The notes under the pieces are model-generated. The model was not told the origin of the DNA. It worked only from the letters and a program-made list of their open reading frames with translations, and did no database searches. From Ferruginibacter sp. (GTDB lineage Bacteria > Bacteroidota > Bacteroidia > Chitinophagales > Chitinophagaceae), in the NCBI GenBank assembly GCA_018057635.1, contig JAGPDJ010000091.1, positions 1 to 8,034 of the forward strand: DNA of 8,034 nt, written 5' to 3'. Within the stretch, counting starts at the first letter, position 1; each line of letters opens with the position of its first letter. Made by a program: the position numbers and the translations under genes. This document shows positions 6,295 to 8,034 of the stretch, piece by piece.

Positions 6295-8034
6295 ATGAAG
6301 CAAATCAATTTCAAAGTTCTATTGCCACATATTATAGCAATAGCCGTGTTTTTACTGGTTACCGTTATTTTCTGCAAACCTGCCCTGGAATCAGGTGTTG
6401 TGATGAAACAAAATGACGTTGCCGGCTGGCAGGGAATGAGCCAGCAGAGTTTTGAATATAAAGAAAAAAACGGCCATTTTCCGCTTTGGTTAACCAGTAT
6501 GTTCAGCGGTATGCCTGCTTACCAGGTTGCCATGGAAGGTGCCTGGACGCCATTAGGCATTGTTGACAAAGCCATTCAACTCTGGCTGCCTCAACCTATG
6601 AATTTTTTCTACCTGGCATGTATCGCTTTTTACTTTCTTTGTATATGCCTGCGTATAAAACCTTATGCAGCCATTATTGGGGCATTGGGTTTTGCATTTT
6701 GCAGTTTCTCTCCTATTATTATCACAGCGGGCCACAATACCCAGATGCTGGCATTGGCCTATGCACCAGCTGTTATAGGAGCAGTTATCCTGATATTTGA
6801 TAAAAAATATTTTGCAGGTTTTACACTCACTGCACTATTTACTGCTCTACAGATTGCACAGGGGCACCAGCAGATCAGTTACTACCTGTTCCTTGTTTTA
6901 TGCATCATGACCATTTCTTACCTGGTTTATTTTACCAGGGAAAAACAAATTCCCCATATTGCCAAAAGCCTGGGTTTACTATTAATTGCAGGGATCATTG
7001 GTTTGGCTGTAAACGCCCTTATATTAATGACTGCCTATGATTACGCCAAAGAATCTAAACGCGGCGGACAACTGGTGATTGATAAAACAGAAAACAAGAA
7101 TGATAAAATAGACGGTGGGAAAACAAAGGGCCTGAGCAAGGATTATGCATTCATGTGGAGTTATGGTAAAGCTGAAACCATGAGTTTAATGTTTCCCGGT
7201 GTTAATGGCTATGGGTTACATATTGCCGAAAGGGATGGCGAACAATATATTTTTCCAAAGCTTGATGAAAAATCAAATGTCACAAAATTCTTCATTGAAA
7301 AATTCAATGCGCCGGAAGACCAGGCTGCCAGTTATGCCATGCAGCAAAGTGGTTCTATATATTGGGGTAAACAACCAGGTACAAACGGCCCAATATACCT
7401 GGGCGCTGTGATCTGCTTCTTGTTTATTATCGGAATGTTTTATTTAGATGGAAAACACAAATGGTGGATATTGGCAGCCTGCATCCTGGCTATATTGCTA
7501 TCATGGGGCAAAAACCTGCCAGGATTCAATTATTTCATGTTTGACTACCTGCCGCTCTATAATAAATTCAGGGTGCCTACCATGACACTGGTAATACCGC
7601 AACTACTCTTTCCCGTTATTGCAGCACTTGTGATCAACAAATTAATAGATAACAACGATGCGAGTAGCTGGAAAAAAATAAAAATGGGATTAATAGCAAC
7701 TGCCGTTGTTTTTGCAGGAGTAATCCTGTTTTATTTAGGCAGTGATTTCAGTAACGAAAACAAAGAACGTACCGTAAAATTCAACCAGGTATACAACGAA
7801 ACGGATCCGGCCATTGAATCAAAAATCGCTGAGTTGAATGCAACCATGCGGCCGGCTGCAGATAACCAAATGTATGAAGGCATGATCGCTAACCTTAAAG
7901 GGAACCCCAATGCACAAAAAGATGCCCGTGATTTTGTAAGTGCTATCCGTAAAGACAGGGCATCCCTGCTTATGGGTGATATTACCCGGTCTTTGATATT
8001 TGTTTTGATAGCCGGTATATTTATTGCGCTGTAT
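6295..8034 (+). CDS. YfhO family polytopic membrane protein (3' end outside the window)
   Basis: An open frame of 580 codons with no stop, cut by the right edge. The start MKQINFKVLLPH leads directly into a transmembrane helix (about 8-27). Further helices follow between about 103 and 247, a large extracytoplasmic loop spans about 247-366, more helices run to about 480, and a further helix begins near 562. Recognisable motifs are FPLWLTSMFSGMPAYQ, AGHNTQMLALAYAP (145-158), QGHQQISYYLF (189-199) and LPLYNKFRVPTM (419-430). These fit the Bacteroidota YfhO group, usually about 800 or more residues, so roughly the last third may be missing. YfhO of Bacillus subtilis is linked to glycosylation of lipoteichoic acid, and the fold resembles GT-C glycosyltransferases. 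A similar envelope glycosylation role here is inference; substrate unknown. No clear promoter was seen; TAATTTG at 6266-6272 is one base short of the -7 consensus and has no -33 partner. Confidence 0.85.
   Translation, partial: MKQINFKVLLPHIIAIAVFLLVTVIFCKPALESGVVMKQNDVAGWQGMSQQSFEYKEKNGHFPLWLTSMFSGMPAYQVAMEGAWTPLGIVDKAIQLWLPQPMNFFYLACIAFYFLCICLRIKPYAAIIGALGFAFCSFSPIIITAGHNTQMLALAYAPAVIGAVILIFDKKYFAGFTLTALFTALQIAQGHQQISYYLFLVLCIMTISYLVYFTREKQIPHIAKSLGLLLIAGIIGLAVNALILMTAYDYAKESKRGGQLVIDKTENKNDKIDGGKTKGLSKDYAFMWSYGKAETMSLMFPGVNGYGLHIAERDGEQYIFPKLDEKSNVTKFFIEKFNAPEDQAASYAMQQSGSIYWGKQPGTNGPIYLGAVICFLFIIGMFYLDGKHKWWILAACILAILLSWGKNLPGFNYFMFDYLPLYNKFRVPTMTLVIPQLLFPVIAALVINKLIDNNDASSWKKIKMGLIATAVVFAGVILFYLGSDFSNENKERTVKFNQVYNETDPAIESKIAELNATMRPAADNQMYEGMIANLKGNPNAQKDARDFVSAIRKDRASLLMGDITRSLIFVLIAGIFIALY

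Noticed and set aside
6141..6377. Minus-strand open frame of 78 codons
   Set aside because: Its 5' part is antisense to the YfhO-type gene. Only its C-terminal tail is interesting, and I list that as a possible remnant rather than a gene.
6553..6800. Short open frames on both strands within the last gene
   Set aside because: They overlap the continuous YfhO-type frame, which carries family motifs and predicted membrane helices throughout.

Overview
The window looks like a chromosomal segment (or contig end) from a member of the Bacteroidota, probably near the Chitinophagaceae. The support is an AT-rich composition, a TonB-type outer-membrane beta-barrel protein with an N-terminal carboxypeptidase-like domain, a large Prc-type protease, a YfhO-type membrane protein with Bacteroidota-style motifs, and two promoters fitting the Bacteroidota pattern (TTTG / 19-nt spacer / TAnnTTTG). 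The family-level placement is inference.

Layout. Positions 1-108 are a perfect 7-bp tandem array (CTATAAA, 15.4 copies) that runs off the left edge. It abuts, and supplies the stop codon of, a minus-strand outer-membrane beta-barrel gene (106-2757). Upstream of that gene and codirectional with it is a small DUF445-type membrane protein (2837-3442), which has its own consensus-like promoter. After a short divergent intergenic region come plus-strand genes: tRNA-His(GTG) with a strong promoter and an intrinsic terminator, then a tail-specific (Prc/Ctp, S41) protease (3863-6028) followed by a second intrinsic terminator. A 266-bp gap then holds two copies of a GTCATTCCGAACG-type dispersed intergenic repeat. 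The last gene (6295 to the right edge, 3' truncated) encodes a YfhO-family polytopic membrane protein.

The protein genes all act at the cell envelope: an outer-membrane barrel, a DUF445 membrane protein, a periplasmic processing protease and an inner-membrane YfhO protein. Apart from the possible DUF445/barrel pair they appear to be separate transcription units, because terminators and promoters separate them. I see no CRISPR array, transposase, defence system, biosynthetic cluster or other unknown multi-gene system. The most unusual item is the heptamer array at the left edge; the rest is fairly ordinary core-type gene content.
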